A stretch of 64,000 bases of DNA from Variovorax paradoxus (GTDB lineage Bacteria > Pseudomonadota > Gammaproteobacteria > Burkholderiales > Burkholderiaceae_C): NCBI RefSeq assembly GCF_000834655.1, contig NZ_JXQQ01000047.1:1-64000 (forward strand), read 5' to 3'. The notes under the pieces were generated by a model. It worked only from the letters and a program-made list of their open reading frames with translations, made no database searches and was not told the DNA's origin. The position numbers and the translations under genes are program-made. How positions within the stretch are numbered: position 1 is the stretch's first letter; every line of letters starts with the position of its first letter. Below are positions 1-7,964 of this stretch, piece by piece.

Positions 1-28
1 GGCAGAGCGCTCGATGGATACGCCGCTT

Positions 29-65
29 GCCCCCACCCCAGCCCTCCCCCGGAAGGGGAGGGAGT
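29..65. repeat. Intergenic G+C-rich palindrome, family 1 (right half)
   Basis: The stretch reads CCCCCACCCCAGCCCTCCCC followed by GGAAGGGGAGGGAG, a hairpin-forming unit found as paired inverted copies at four other intergenic places in this window (near 35.8, 38.0, 45.85 and 57.9 kb). Only one half is inside the window; its partner would lie to the left. It sits just downstream of the queD stop codon, so it may act as a transcript end or 3' stabiliser. That role is inference. Confidence 0.7.
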
Positions 66-70
66 AAAGC

Positions 71-433
71 TTAGAACTCCAGCGTGCAGCTGTCGCCCAG
101 CGCCTCTCGCCACACGCGCACCCGCGCAAGCGACGCCCGGAATTCCGGCAGCGCATCCGCAATGAACAGGCACAGGTTTTCCAGCGTCGGCGGATGCAGC
201 CCCGCCACGTCGTCCAGCAGGTGATGGTCCAGCAGCTCGCGCACGTCTTCGAGCTGCCGCCTCAACAACCCGAGGTCGATCACCATGCCAGTGACGGGAT
301 CGCGCTGGCCTTCGAGCCAGACTTCGGCGTGGTACGTGTGGCCGTGGATACGGCGGCTGCCTTCCACTTCGATCTCGCGCTTGAGCGTGTGAGCGGCGTC
401 GAAGAAAAAGCGTTGGCTGATGGTGAAGCGCAT
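71..433 (-). CDS. queD: 6-carboxytetrahydropterin synthase family protein QueD
   Basis: 120 aa, full length for the family. QueD converts 7,8-dihydroneopterin triphosphate to 6-carboxytetrahydropterin, the second step of queuosine/7-deazaguanine synthesis in the cytoplasm. The zinc histidines are visible as H15 (FFFDAAHTL) and H30/H32 (RIHGHTYH). The residue four before the first His of HGH, where E. coli QueD carries its catalytic Cys27, is Ser26 here, so the canonical nucleophile is missing. The gene is the last of a minus-strand run and follows queE by 13 bases, which supports the pathway assignment. The fold and family are certain; the exact activity is a little less so because of the missing Cys. 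Confidence 0.88.
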   Translation of the reverse strand: MRFTISQRFFFDAAHTLKREIEVEGSRRIHGHTYHAEVWLEGQRDPVTGMVIDLGLLRRQLEDVRELLDHHLLDDVAGLHPPTLENLCLFIADALPEFRASLARVRVWREALGDSCTLEF

Positions 434-446
434 AGAGGGCGGGCGG

Positions 447-1085
447 CTATCGGATGCCTGTGATCTTGTGGGTCTGAACGCTCAGGCGCCAGGTGGGCTG
501 GCGCATGCATTCGGCGATGCAGAGTTCGGTGTTGGCCACGCGGTCGGGGCCGTCCATGGGTTGCAGGAAGCGGTGCGTGAATTCGCCGGTGCGCGCCATC
601 GTGTCGAGATCGAATGCGGCCTGCGGCCACACCAGCTTGAGTTCCTGGCCGCGCTGCTGCACCCAAGGCGCGCCGGCCTTGGGACTGATGCAGAGCCAGT
701 CGATGCCCTCGGGCGCGGCGACCGTTCCGTTGCTCTCGACCGCGATGCGAAAGCGGCGCGCATGCAGCGCATCGACGAGCGCCGCATCCACCTGCAGCAG
801 CGGTTCGCCGCCGGTCAGCACCACCAGCCGGTGCTCGGCATCGTTGGCGGGCCACTGCGCGGCGATGGTGTCGGCGAGTTGGTCGGCGCTCTTGAACTTG
901 CCGCCGAGCGTGCCGTCGGTGCCGACGAAATCGGTGTCGCAGAAACGGCAGATGGCTGAGGCCCGGTCTTCCTCGCGGCCCGTCCAGAGGTTGCAGCCCG
1001 CGAAGCGGCAGAACACGGCGGGCATGCCGGCCTGGCCGCCTTCTCCCTGCAGCGTGTAGAAGATTTCCTTGACGCTGTAGGTCAT
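447..1085 (-). CDS. queE: 7-carboxy-7-deazaguanine synthase QueE
   Basis: 212 aa radical-SAM enzyme that turns 6-carboxytetrahydropterin into 7-carboxy-7-deazaguanine in queuosine synthesis. The cluster-binding cysteines are C31, C46 and C49, giving the CX14CX2C spacing known for Burkholderia-type QueE rather than the usual CX3CX2C. The N-terminal YSVKEIFYTLQGEGGQAG and the mid LTGGEPLLQ are family signatures. The start ATG overlaps the panC stop in ATGA (1082-1085), so translation is probably coupled. queD follows directly, making a two-gene queuosine unit attached to the pantothenate genes. Confidence 0.95.
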   Translation of the reverse strand: MTYSVKEIFYTLQGEGGQAGMPAVFCRFAGCNLWTGREEDRASAICRFCDTDFVGTDGTLGGKFKSADQLADTIAAQWPANDAEHRLVVLTGGEPLLQVDAALVDALHARRFRIAVESNGTVAAPEGIDWLCISPKAGAPWVQQRGQELKLVWPQAAFDLDTMARTGEFTHRFLQPMDGPDRVANTELCIAECMRQPTWRLSVQTHKITGIR

Positions 1086-1921
1086 GAGGCGAGGGCTTCG
1101 ATTTCGAGGTTGTCGATCAGGCGGGTGCTGCCCAGGCGCGCTGCGGCGAGCGCCACGAGCGGTTCGCCAGCCGCCGGCGCCTGCAGGTCGGCACGGCGCC
1201 GCAGCACCAGGTAGTCGGGTTGCCAGCCGCGCGCCGTCAGCGTTTGCATGGCCCGCGCTTCGATCGCGGCCAGATCGCGCTCGCCCGATCGCACCGCCGC
1301 AGCCATCGCCTTCAGCGCCTTCGACAGCTGCACCGCCTCCGCGCGCTCGGTCTCGCTCAGGTAGCCGTTGCGCGACGAGAGGGCCAGGCCGTCGTCGGCG
1401 CGGAAGGTCTCGCTGCCCACGATTTCGATCGGCAGCGCGAACTGCCGCACCATGTGGCGGATCATCATCAGCTGCTGGTAATCCTTCTTGCCGAACACGG
1501 CCACGCGCGGCTGCACGCAGGTGAAGAGCTTCATCACCACCGTGCACACGCCGATGAAGAAGCCGGGGCGAAAGTGCCCTTCGAGGATGTCGGCCAGCGC
1601 CGGATCGGGGTGGACCTTGCAGGTCTGCGGCTCGGGGTAGAGCGCTTTCTCGTCGGGCGCGAACAGCACGTCGCAGCCGGCGTCGCGCAGCCTGGCGCAA
1701 TCGCTCTCCCAGGTGCGCGGGTAGGTGTCGAAGTCCTCGTGCGGCAGGAACTGCAGGCGGTTGACGAAGATGCTCGCTACCGTCACGTCGCCCAGCGGCC
1801 TGGCCTGCGCGATGAGCGCGATATGGCCATCGTGCAGGTTGCCCATGGTCGGGACGAAAGCGGGGCGCTTGAAAGCCGAGAGATGGTCGCGCAGCTCGGC
1901 GATGGTGTGTGCGATGTACAT
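1082..1921 (-). CDS. panC: Pantoate--beta-alanine ligase PanC
   Basis: 279 aa, normal length. PanC condenses pantoate and beta-alanine with ATP to make pantothenate, the vitamin precursor of coenzyme A. The nucleotidyltransferase HIGH-type motif is seen in PTMGNLHDGH (about residues 25-34). The second conserved block FGKKDYQQLMMIRHMV and the KMS-type loop SSRNGYLS are present. It lies 21 bases after panB and overlaps queE by four bases, so panB, panC, queE and queD are likely cotranscribed. Assignment is secure. Confidence 0.97.
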   Translation of the reverse strand: MYIAHTIAELRDHLSAFKRPAFVPTMGNLHDGHIALIAQARPLGDVTVASIFVNRLQFLPHEDFDTYPRTWESDCARLRDAGCDVLFAPDEKALYPEPQTCKVHPDPALADILEGHFRPGFFIGVCTVVMKLFTCVQPRVAVFGKKDYQQLMMIRHMVRQFALPIEIVGSETFRADDGLALSSRNGYLSETERAEAVQLSKALKAMAAAVRSGERDLAAIEARAMQTLTARGWQPDYLVLRRRADLQAPAAGEPLVALAAARLGSTRLIDNLEIEALAS

Positions 1922-1942
1922 GGAGGTCGGTCCTCTTTTTCT

Positions 1943-2836
1943 TTACCAGGCGTGGAGACGATCGTCGGGAAAGCTGCCGTCCTTGACAGCCTGCACGTAG
2001 GCCTTGAGCGCGGGCAGCACGCCCGGCGCGTCGGCCATGAAGTTGCGCACGAACTTCGGCATCTTTCCGAGGTTGATGCCCAGCATGTCGTGCAACACCA
2101 GCACCTGGCCGGCGGTGGCCTTGCCAGCGCCGATGCCGATGGTCGCGCAGTGCGTGAGCTCCGCGGTGAGTTCGGCGGCGAGCGCGGCCGGCACCATTTC
2201 CAGCACCAGCATCGTGGCGCCCGCGTCCTGCAGCGCATGCGCGTGCTGTTTCAGCAGCGCACCCGCGTCGCCTTTGCCCTGCACGCGGTAGCCGCCCAGC
2301 GCATGCACGGTCTGCGGCGTCAGGCCCAGGTGCGCGCACACCGGAATGCCGCGCTCGACCAGGAAGCGCACCGTCTCGGTCGTCCAGCCGCCGCCTTCGA
2401 GCTTGACCATGTGCGCGCCCGCCTGCATCAGCACCGTGGCGCTGCGCAGCGCCTGCTCCCGCGATTCCTGGTAGCTGCCGAAGGGCAGGTCGGCGATCAG
2501 CCAGGCCGTGCCCTGCACGCGGCGCAGGCCCCGCGAGACGCTGTCGGTGTGATAGCGCATGGTCTCCAGGCTCACGCCCACGGTGCTGGCGAGGCCCTGG
2601 CAGACCATGCCCAGCGAATCGCCGACCAGCAGGCAATCGACGCCCGCCGCATCGGCCATGGCCGCGAAGGTGGCGTCGTAGGCGGTGAGCATCGAGATCT
2701 TCTCGCCGCGCGCGTGCATGTCGGCCAGGCGCGGCAGGCTCACGGGCTTGCGGGAGGCGGGCATCGAGGCCGGGGGCAGCGAGCCATAGGGGGAGGCTGG
2801 CGTGGTTTCCGGCGGTGGGGTGGTGGTGTTCGACAT
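1943..2836 (-). CDS. panB: 3-methyl-2-oxobutanoate hydroxymethyltransferase PanB
   Basis: 297 aa. PanB transfers a hydroxymethyl group from 5,10-methylene-THF to alpha-ketoisovalerate, the first committed step to pantothenate. Family blocks include KISMLTAYDATFA, LLVGDSLGMVCQG (metal-binding Asp), MVKLEGGG and VCAHLGLTPQ. The N-terminus has about 30 extra low-complexity residues rich in Thr/Pro before the core starts, so a start downstream at a later Met (such as MPASRKPVSLPRL) is possible. The gene is directly before panC. Confidence 0.95.
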   Translation of the reverse strand: MSNTTTPPPETTPASPYGSLPPASMPASRKPVSLPRLADMHARGEKISMLTAYDATFAAMADAAGVDCLLVGDSLGMVCQGLASTVGVSLETMRYHTDSVSRGLRRVQGTAWLIADLPFGSYQESREQALRSATVLMQAGAHMVKLEGGGWTTETVRFLVERGIPVCAHLGLTPQTVHALGGYRVQGKGDAGALLKQHAHALQDAGATMLVLEMVPAALAAELTAELTHCATIGIGAGKATAGQVLVLHDMLGINLGKMPKFVRNFMADAPGVLPALKAYVQAVKDGSFPDDRLHAW

Positions 2837-2909
2837 GGTTGGGTTTCTCCCTGCGGGCGTCGGTGGCCGGGCATCCTTGAGTGAAGAAAAACGCGAGTGG
2901 GGTGGGTCG

Positions 2910-4481
2910 TCAGTCCGTCCGCGGCACCAGCACGGTGGGCGCCGTCGGTTCGGCGAGCGAAGGATAGTCGCGGCTGAAATGCAGCCCGCGGCTCTCGTGG
3001 CGGGCCTGGGCCGAGCGCACGATCAGCTCGGCCACCTGGACCAGGTTGCGCAACTCCAGGAGGTCGCGCGTGACGTGGAAGTTCGCATAGAACTCCTGGA
3101 TCTCGGCCTGCAGCAGCGCGATGCGGTGGCTCGCGCGCTCCAGGCGCTTGTTGGTGCGCACGATGCCCACGTAGTCCCACATGAAGCGGCGCAGTTCGTC
3201 CCAGTTGTGCGAGATGACGACGGCCTCGTCGGCATCGGTGACCCGGCTCTCGTCCCACGCGGGGATGTCGGCGCCGGCATGCACGGGCGCGCTGGCGATG
3301 GCGCCCGCCGCGGCGCGCGCGAACACCATGCACTCGACCAGCGAATTGCTGGCAAGCCGGTTGGCGCCGTGCAGGCCCGTGCAGGCGGTCTCGCCGATGG
3401 CGTAGAGGCCCGGCACGTCGGTGCGGCCGGAAAGATCGCTGAGCACGCCGCCGCAGGTGTAGTGCGCGGCCGGCACCACGGGAATCGGTTGGCGCGTGAT
3501 GTCGATGCCCAGCTGCGCGCAGCGCGCGAGGATGTTGGGAAAGTGTTCCTTCAGGAACGCGGCAGGCTGGTGCGAGATGTCGAGGTACACGCAGTCCAGC
3601 CCGTGCTTCTTCATCTCGAAGTCGATGGCGCGGGCCACCACGTCGCGCGGGGCGAGTTCGGCGCGCTCGTCGTGGTTCGGCATGAAGCGCGTGCCGTCGG
3701 GCAACTTCAGCAGGCCGCCCTCGCCGCGCACCGCCTCGCTGATCAGGAACGACTTGGCGTGCGGGTGGTAGAGGCACGTCGGGTGGAACTGGATGAACTC
3801 CATGTTCGACACCCGGCAGCCCGCGCGCCACGCCGCGGCGATGCCGTCGCCCGTGGCGGTGTCGGGGTTCGTCGTGTACAGGTAGACCTTGCCTGCGCCG
3901 CCCGTCGCCAGGATGGTGTGCGGCGCGCGGAAGGCGAGCACCTCGTCGGTGGCGTCGTCCAGCGCGTAGAGGCCCACGCAGGCCGGGTCTTCCAGGCCGA
4001 GCTTGGTGCCGGTCACCAAGTCGACCAGCGTGTGGTGCTCGAAGAGCGTGATGTTCGGCGTGCGGCGCACCCGCTCGATCAGCACCTGCTGCACGGCCGC
4101 GCCGGTGGCGTCGGTCACGTGGACGATGCGGCGCTGGCTGTGGCCGCCTTCGCGCGTGAGGTGCAGGTCGCCGCCTTCTTCCGAGAACGGCACGCCCAGT
4201 TCGCGCAGCCAGCCGATCGCCTCGGGCGCATGCTCGACGACGAAACGCGTGGCCTCGGGGTCGCACAGGCCCGCGCCCGCGACGAGCGTGTCTTCCACAT
4301 GTGCATCGAAGCTGTCGCCCGCGGCCAGCACCGCCGCGATGCCGCCCTGTGCCCAGGCGCTGGAGCCGTCGTTCAGCGCGCGCTTGGTGAGCACGGCCAC
4401 GCGGTGCTTGGGCGCCAGGTGCAACGCGGCCGAGAGGCCGGCGAGGCCGCTGCCGACGATGAGGACGTCGAAATCGAGCAC
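2910..4481 (-). CDS. nadB: L-aspartate oxidase NadB
   Basis: 523 aa FAD enzyme oxidising L-aspartate to iminoaspartate, the first step of de novo NAD synthesis. The N-terminus shows the dinucleotide fold FDVLIVGSGLAGLSAAL; HTILATGGAGKVY, HPTCLYHP and NRLASNSLVECMVFARA are family blocks. No ATG fits the conserved N-terminus; GTG at 4481 is chosen because it gives VLDFDVLIVG and has GAGG about nine bases upstream. It starts 23 bases after the scpA stop. nadA and nadC are not in the window. Confidence 0.94.
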   Translation of the reverse strand: MLDFDVLIVGSGLAGLSAALHLAPKHRVAVLTKRALNDGSSAWAQGGIAAVLAAGDSFDAHVEDTLVAGAGLCDPEATRFVVEHAPEAIGWLRELGVPFSEEGGDLHLTREGGHSQRRIVHVTDATGAAVQQVLIERVRRTPNITLFEHHTLVDLVTGTKLGLEDPACVGLYALDDATDEVLAFRAPHTILATGGAGKVYLYTTNPDTATGDGIAAAWRAGCRVSNMEFIQFHPTCLYHPHAKSFLISEAVRGEGGLLKLPDGTRFMPNHDERAELAPRDVVARAIDFEMKKHGLDCVYLDISHQPAAFLKEHFPNILARCAQLGIDITRQPIPVVPAAHYTCGGVLSDLSGRTDVPGLYAIGETACTGLHGANRLASNSLVECMVFARAAAGAIASAPVHAGADIPAWDESRVTDADEAVVISHNWDELRRFMWDYVGIVRTNKRLERASHRIALLQAEIQEFYANFHVTRDLLELRNLVQVAELIVRSAQARHESRGLHFSRDYPSLAEPTAPTVLVPRTD

Positions 4482-4504
4482 GGCGCGATCCTCGGGCAGC
4501 GGGG

Positions 4505-5341
4505 TCAGGCCGGCGAGTAGGCCAGGCGAACGTAGATCGGCGCGAAGGCTTCGGCCTGCGTGATGTCGATCAGCGTTTCCTTCGCGAGCTCCAGCATCGC
4601 GATGAATGTGACGATCAGCACGGGCGCGCCGCGCGAGACGTCGAAGAGTTTCTCGAACTCCACGAAGCGCTGGCCCTGCAGGTGGCGCAGCACGATGCTC
4701 ATGTGCTCGCGCACGTTGAGTTCTTCGCGCGAGATCTTGTGGTGCTGCACGAGCTTGGCGCGCTTCATGATGTCGGCCCACGCATCGCGCAGGTCGATCA
4801 CGTTCACATCCGGAAAGCGCGGCTTGAGCGACTGCTCGATGTAGACCTGCCCCTTCCAGAAGTCGCGCCCGTAGGTCGGCATCGCGCTGATGGCGGCGGC
4901 CTGCAGCTTGGTCTGCTCGTACTCGAGCAGGCGGCGCACGAGTTCGGCGCGCGGGTCTTCGGCCTCTTCGCCATCGGCCACCTTCTTGGGCGGCAGCAGC
5001 ATGCGCGACTTGATCTCGATCAGCATCGCGGCCATCAAGAGGTATTCGGCCGCGAGTTCGAGGTTCGTCTGGCGAATCTCGTCGACGTAGCTCAGGTACT
5101 GCCGCGTCAAGCCCGCCATCGGGATGTCGAGGATGTTGAAGTTCTGCTTCCTGATGAGGTACAGCAGCAGGTCCAGCGGACCTTCGAAGGCTTCGAGAAA
5201 GACCTGCAGCGCCTCGGGCGGGATGTACAGGTCCTTGGGCATCGCGAACAACGGCTCGCCATAGAGCCTGGCGAGCGCGACCTGGTCGACCACCTCGGGC
5301 ATCGCCATCACCGGCGTGTCGTTGTCCTCGTCTCTGCTCAT
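4505..5341 (-). CDS. scpA: Segregation and condensation protein A (ScpA)
   Basis: 278 aa kleisin subunit that bridges the SMC heads in the bacterial condensin and acts in chromosome segregation. The conserved N-terminal SMC-neck contact is seen in FEGPLDLLLYLIRKQNFNILDIPM (residues about 53-76), and the C-terminal winged-helix portion in VTFIAMLELAKETLIDITQ. The first 45 residues are an extension typical of betaproteobacterial ScpA. scpB is not next to it in this window. The gene sits between a DUF3460 gene and nadB on the same strand. Confidence 0.95.
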   Translation of the reverse strand: MSRDEDNDTPVMAMPEVVDQVALARLYGEPLFAMPKDLYIPPEALQVFLEAFEGPLDLLLYLIRKQNFNILDIPMAGLTRQYLSYVDEIRQTNLELAAEYLLMAAMLIEIKSRMLLPPKKVADGEEAEDPRAELVRRLLEYEQTKLQAAAISAMPTYGRDFWKGQVYIEQSLKPRFPDVNVIDLRDAWADIMKRAKLVQHHKISREELNVREHMSIVLRHLQGQRFVEFEKLFDVSRGAPVLIVTFIAMLELAKETLIDITQAEAFAPIYVRLAYSPA

Positions 5342-5350
5342 CGGGCGAAC

Positions 5351-5367
5351 GCTATCAATTCAATAGC
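5351..5367. repeat. Short A+T-rich palindrome upstream of scpA
   Basis: GCTAT-CAATTCA-ATAGC forms a small dyad in the 71-base gap between the DUF3460 gene and scpA. It stands out from the surrounding G+C-rich DNA. Similar GCTAT...ATAGC palindromes are, from general knowledge, frequent between genes in Comamonadaceae. Function is unknown; it lies ten bases upstream of the scpA start codon. Confidence 0.45.
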
Positions 5368-5412
5368 TGTCGGCGCAATGCGGGCGAGGGCTGGATGCCG
5401 AACTGGCACCAT

Positions 5413-5619
5413 TTACTTGGATTGGGTCTGGTAGACGTAGGGCTGCTGGGGCACGCGGGCTTCGCTGTACTCCTCGAGCAGGCCGCGGTCGAGGTTCTTG
5501 TCCCAGAGGAGGGCGCGGCCGGCGCGCTGTTCGGCTTCCAGCGTCGGCTTCTTTTCTTTCATCTCCTCGATGAAATTGGTGATCTCGGAAGAGTAGTGGG
5601 GGCGGCGGAAGATGGACAT
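5413..5619 (-). CDS. DUF3460 family small protein
   Basis: 68 aa protein starting MSIFRRPHYSSEITNFIEEM and continuing with KEKKPTLEAEQRAGRALLWDK, the hallmark of DUF3460, a short betaproteobacterial family that often precedes scpA and pan genes. It is charged, without signal peptide or membrane segment, and its role is unknown. The ATG at 5619 is chosen over upstream in-frame codons because homologous proteins begin at MSxFxRPxYxSExTxFI. It is probably the first gene of the scpA-nadB-panBC run. Confidence 0.9.
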   Translation of the reverse strand: MSIFRRPHYSSEITNFIEEMKEKKPTLEAEQRAGRALLWDKNLDRGLLEEYSEARVPQQPYVYQTQSK

Positions 5620-5658
5620 AGACTGGACCTTTGTAGCCTGAATTTTACCGGGGACGGC

Positions 5659-6165
5659 ATGGGACATCGGCAACACTGGCAGATCGGCATGGCAACTGCG
5701 TTGCTGGCGGCGGTAATTGGCCTGGCGGGCTGCGACAACCAGCGCATCGCCGAACTCGAGGAAGGCGTCGCCACGGAGGCCGACGTGCGAACCAAATTCG
5801 GCCAACCAGAGAACATCTGGGACGCCCCGGACGGCGGCCGCGTCTTCGAATACAACCGCCAGCCCCAGGGCCAGAAGAACTACATGATCACCATCGGCCG
5901 CGACGGCAAGATGAGCGCGTTGCGCCAGGTGCTCACGCCCGAGAACTTCGCCAGGGTGAAGCCGGGAATGATGATGGAAGACCTGCGCAAGCTCCTCGGC
6001 AAGCCCGCCAAGGTCACGCCCTACGCGCTCAAGCGCGAGACCGAATGGGAGTGGCGCTGGGTGCAGCCGCCGAATTCGCCGATGGTGTTCACCGCCACGC
6101 TGAACGACGACCAGCGCGTGGTCCGCAGCGGCTCGTCGCCCGACCGCGCCACCGAGGCCAACTAG
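5659..6165 (+). CDS. BamE/SmpA-like outer membrane lipoprotein
   Basis: 168 aa. A signal peptide with lipobox VIGLAGC (Cys about residue 21) predicts a lipid-anchored envelope protein. Two related segments follow: GVATEADVRTKFGQPENIWD and VKPGMMMEDLRKLLGKPAKV, each like the SmpA/OmlA repeat (G-x-T-x-x-D-V-x-x-x-x-G-x-P), so it may hold a tandem BamE-like fold. True BamE assists outer-membrane protein insertion; this one differs enough that the role is inferred only. Its stop codon overlaps the SulP gene's stop on the other strand. It is divergent from DUF3460. Confidence 0.75.
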   Translation: MGHRQHWQIGMATALLAAVIGLAGCDNQRIAELEEGVATEADVRTKFGQPENIWDAPDGGRVFEYNRQPQGQKNYMITIGRDGKMSALRQVLTPENFARVKPGMMMEDLRKLLGKPAKVTPYALKRETEWEWRWVQPPNSPMVFTATLNDDQRVVRSGSSPDRATEAN

Positions 6166-7847
6166 CCGTCGGCGGCGTGCGGCCTTGCGGCCGCCAGTTC
6201 TTCCGCGAACCCCGAACGCTCGATCACTTCGCGCGGTTGCGGCTGCAAGGATTCAATCCGCAGCACCCCGTCGCGCGCCAGCACCGCCCTGTGCAACTGC
6301 CGCAGCGCGTCGACGCCGGTAGCGTCCAGGTAGATGAGGTGCGTGGCGTCGAGCACCACCGTCATGCCGCGCGGCGCGCGCTCGGCCGCGTTCACCGCCT
6401 CGTCGAGCTTGGCCGCAGCACCGAAGAACAGCGCGCCGTAGATGCGGTAGGTGAGCACCGGCGGCTGCAGCGTCTCGAGCTCGACGCTGAAGAGCCCGCT
6501 CATCCGCCGGATGAAAAGCGCGCATGCCAGCACGATGCCCACCTGCACCGCCACCGTGAGGTCGAACACGACGGTCAGGAAAAAAGTGCCGAGCATCAGC
6601 AGCCGGTAGTGCCGGCTGAAGTGCCGCAGCTGGCCCGGCGTGAACTCGCGCCATTCACCCATGTTCAGCCCCACGAACACCAGGATGCCAGCCAGCACCG
6701 CAAGCGGCACATGGCGCGCGAGTGGTGCAGCCAGCAGCACCACGGCCATCAGCGTGAGCGCATGCACGATGCCCGCGACCGGCGAGCTGCCGCCCGAGCG
6801 GATGTTGGTCACCGTGCGCGCGATGGTGCCGGTGGCCGGCATGCCGCCGAAGAAGGGCGTGACGATGTTGGCGATGCCCTGCGCCATCAGCTCCTGGTTC
6901 GGGTCGTGGCGCGGTTGGCCGCTCAGCTGATCGGCCACGCGCGCGCACAGCAGCGACTCGATGGCGCCGAGCAGCGCGATGGTCAGCGTTGGCGTGACCA
7001 GCTGCTTGACCGTCTCCCAGGAGAAGCCAGGCAGCGCGAAGCTGGGAACGCCCTCGGGAATGCCGCCGAAGCGCGTGCCGATGGTCTCCACCGGCAGCGC
7101 GAAACCCCATGACAACAGCGTGAGCGTGACCAGCGCGACGATCGGCCCCGGCACGCGCGAGCCCATCTGTACCGCGCGCGTCTGCGCGATGTGCAATGGC
7201 AGCCGAGGCAGCCGACGCCACAGCACCAAGCCGGCCACACAGGCCACGCCGAGCGCGAAGGCATGGGGGTTGAAGGTGCCGATCTGCAGCGCCATCGCGT
7301 GCAACTGCGAGAACACGTCGGCCGGCATCTTCTCGACCGACAGTCCGAGCAGGTCCTTCAATTGCGACAGGAGGATCAGCACTGCGATGCCGTTGGTGAA
7401 GCCCACCACGATCGACAACGGCACGAAGCGCACCAGCCGTCCCAGGCCGAAGAAGCCCGCGGCGAACAGCAACACGCCGGCGCACGCGGTCGCGATCAGC
7501 AGGTTCGCCACGCCGTAGCGCTCCACGATGCCGTAGACGATCACGATGAAGGCGCCGGCCGGCCCGCCGATCTGCACCGCCGAGCCGCCCAGCAGCGAGA
7601 TCAAGAGGCCCGCGATGATCGCCGTCCAGATGCCTGCCTCGGGCTTGAGCCCCGAGGCAATGGCGAAGGCCATGGCCAGCGGCAGCGCCACGATGCCGAC
7701 CGTCGCTCCAGCGCCCAGGTCCTTGAAGAAGCGCTCCCTGCTGTAGTCCGCCATCGCGTCCAGCAGGCGAGGACGAAAGCGGGTGATGTTCAGCGGGGAT
7801 TGCATTGGTGGCCGATTGTGGCCTGCGCGCCCATTGCTCAGCGCCAT
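6162..7847 (-). CDS. SulP family inorganic anion transporter with STAS domain
   Basis: 561 aa. The N-terminal RFFKDLGAGATVGIVALPLAMAFAIASG and the following multi-pass membrane core are SulP (SLC26) signatures, and the C-terminus has a STAS domain (VVLDATHLIYLDATGVDALRQL). Such proteins import sulfate, bicarbonate or other anions across the inner membrane; the substrate cannot be read from sequence. Selenate uptake through sulfate carriers is known for the family in general. A second start, ATG at 7805 (MQSPLNITRF), fits the family N-terminus as well. It is divergent from hypX across an A+T-rich gap. Confidence 0.92.
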   Translation of the reverse strand: MALSNGRAGHNRPPMQSPLNITRFRPRLLDAMADYSRERFFKDLGAGATVGIVALPLAMAFAIASGLKPEAGIWTAIIAGLLISLLGGSAVQIGGPAGAFIVIVYGIVERYGVANLLIATACAGVLLFAAGFFGLGRLVRFVPLSIVVGFTNGIAVLILLSQLKDLLGLSVEKMPADVFSQLHAMALQIGTFNPHAFALGVACVAGLVLWRRLPRLPLHIAQTRAVQMGSRVPGPIVALVTLTLLSWGFALPVETIGTRFGGIPEGVPSFALPGFSWETVKQLVTPTLTIALLGAIESLLCARVADQLSGQPRHDPNQELMAQGIANIVTPFFGGMPATGTIARTVTNIRSGGSSPVAGIVHALTLMAVVLLAAPLARHVPLAVLAGILVFVGLNMGEWREFTPGQLRHFSRHYRLLMLGTFFLTVVFDLTVAVQVGIVLACALFIRRMSGLFSVELETLQPPVLTYRIYGALFFGAAAKLDEAVNAAERAPRGMTVVLDATHLIYLDATGVDALRQLHRAVLARDGVLRIESLQPQPREVIERSGFAEELAAARPHAADG

Positions 7848-7964
7848 CGACGGGGCCGTTCGCCTCTATGCGTACTTTCGATCAACTTATCCAGAACGAA
7901 GGATGCAGATACAGTTTTCACACTAATTGACATTTAGAAACCAGCTTACCGAGGGAGCCGGGCC

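Noticed and set aside
7921..7964. TTGACA at 7927-7932 as the -35 box of a sigma-70 promoter for hypX
   Set aside because: No convincing -10 box lies 16-18 bases downstream before the RBS, so it is not listed as a promoter.
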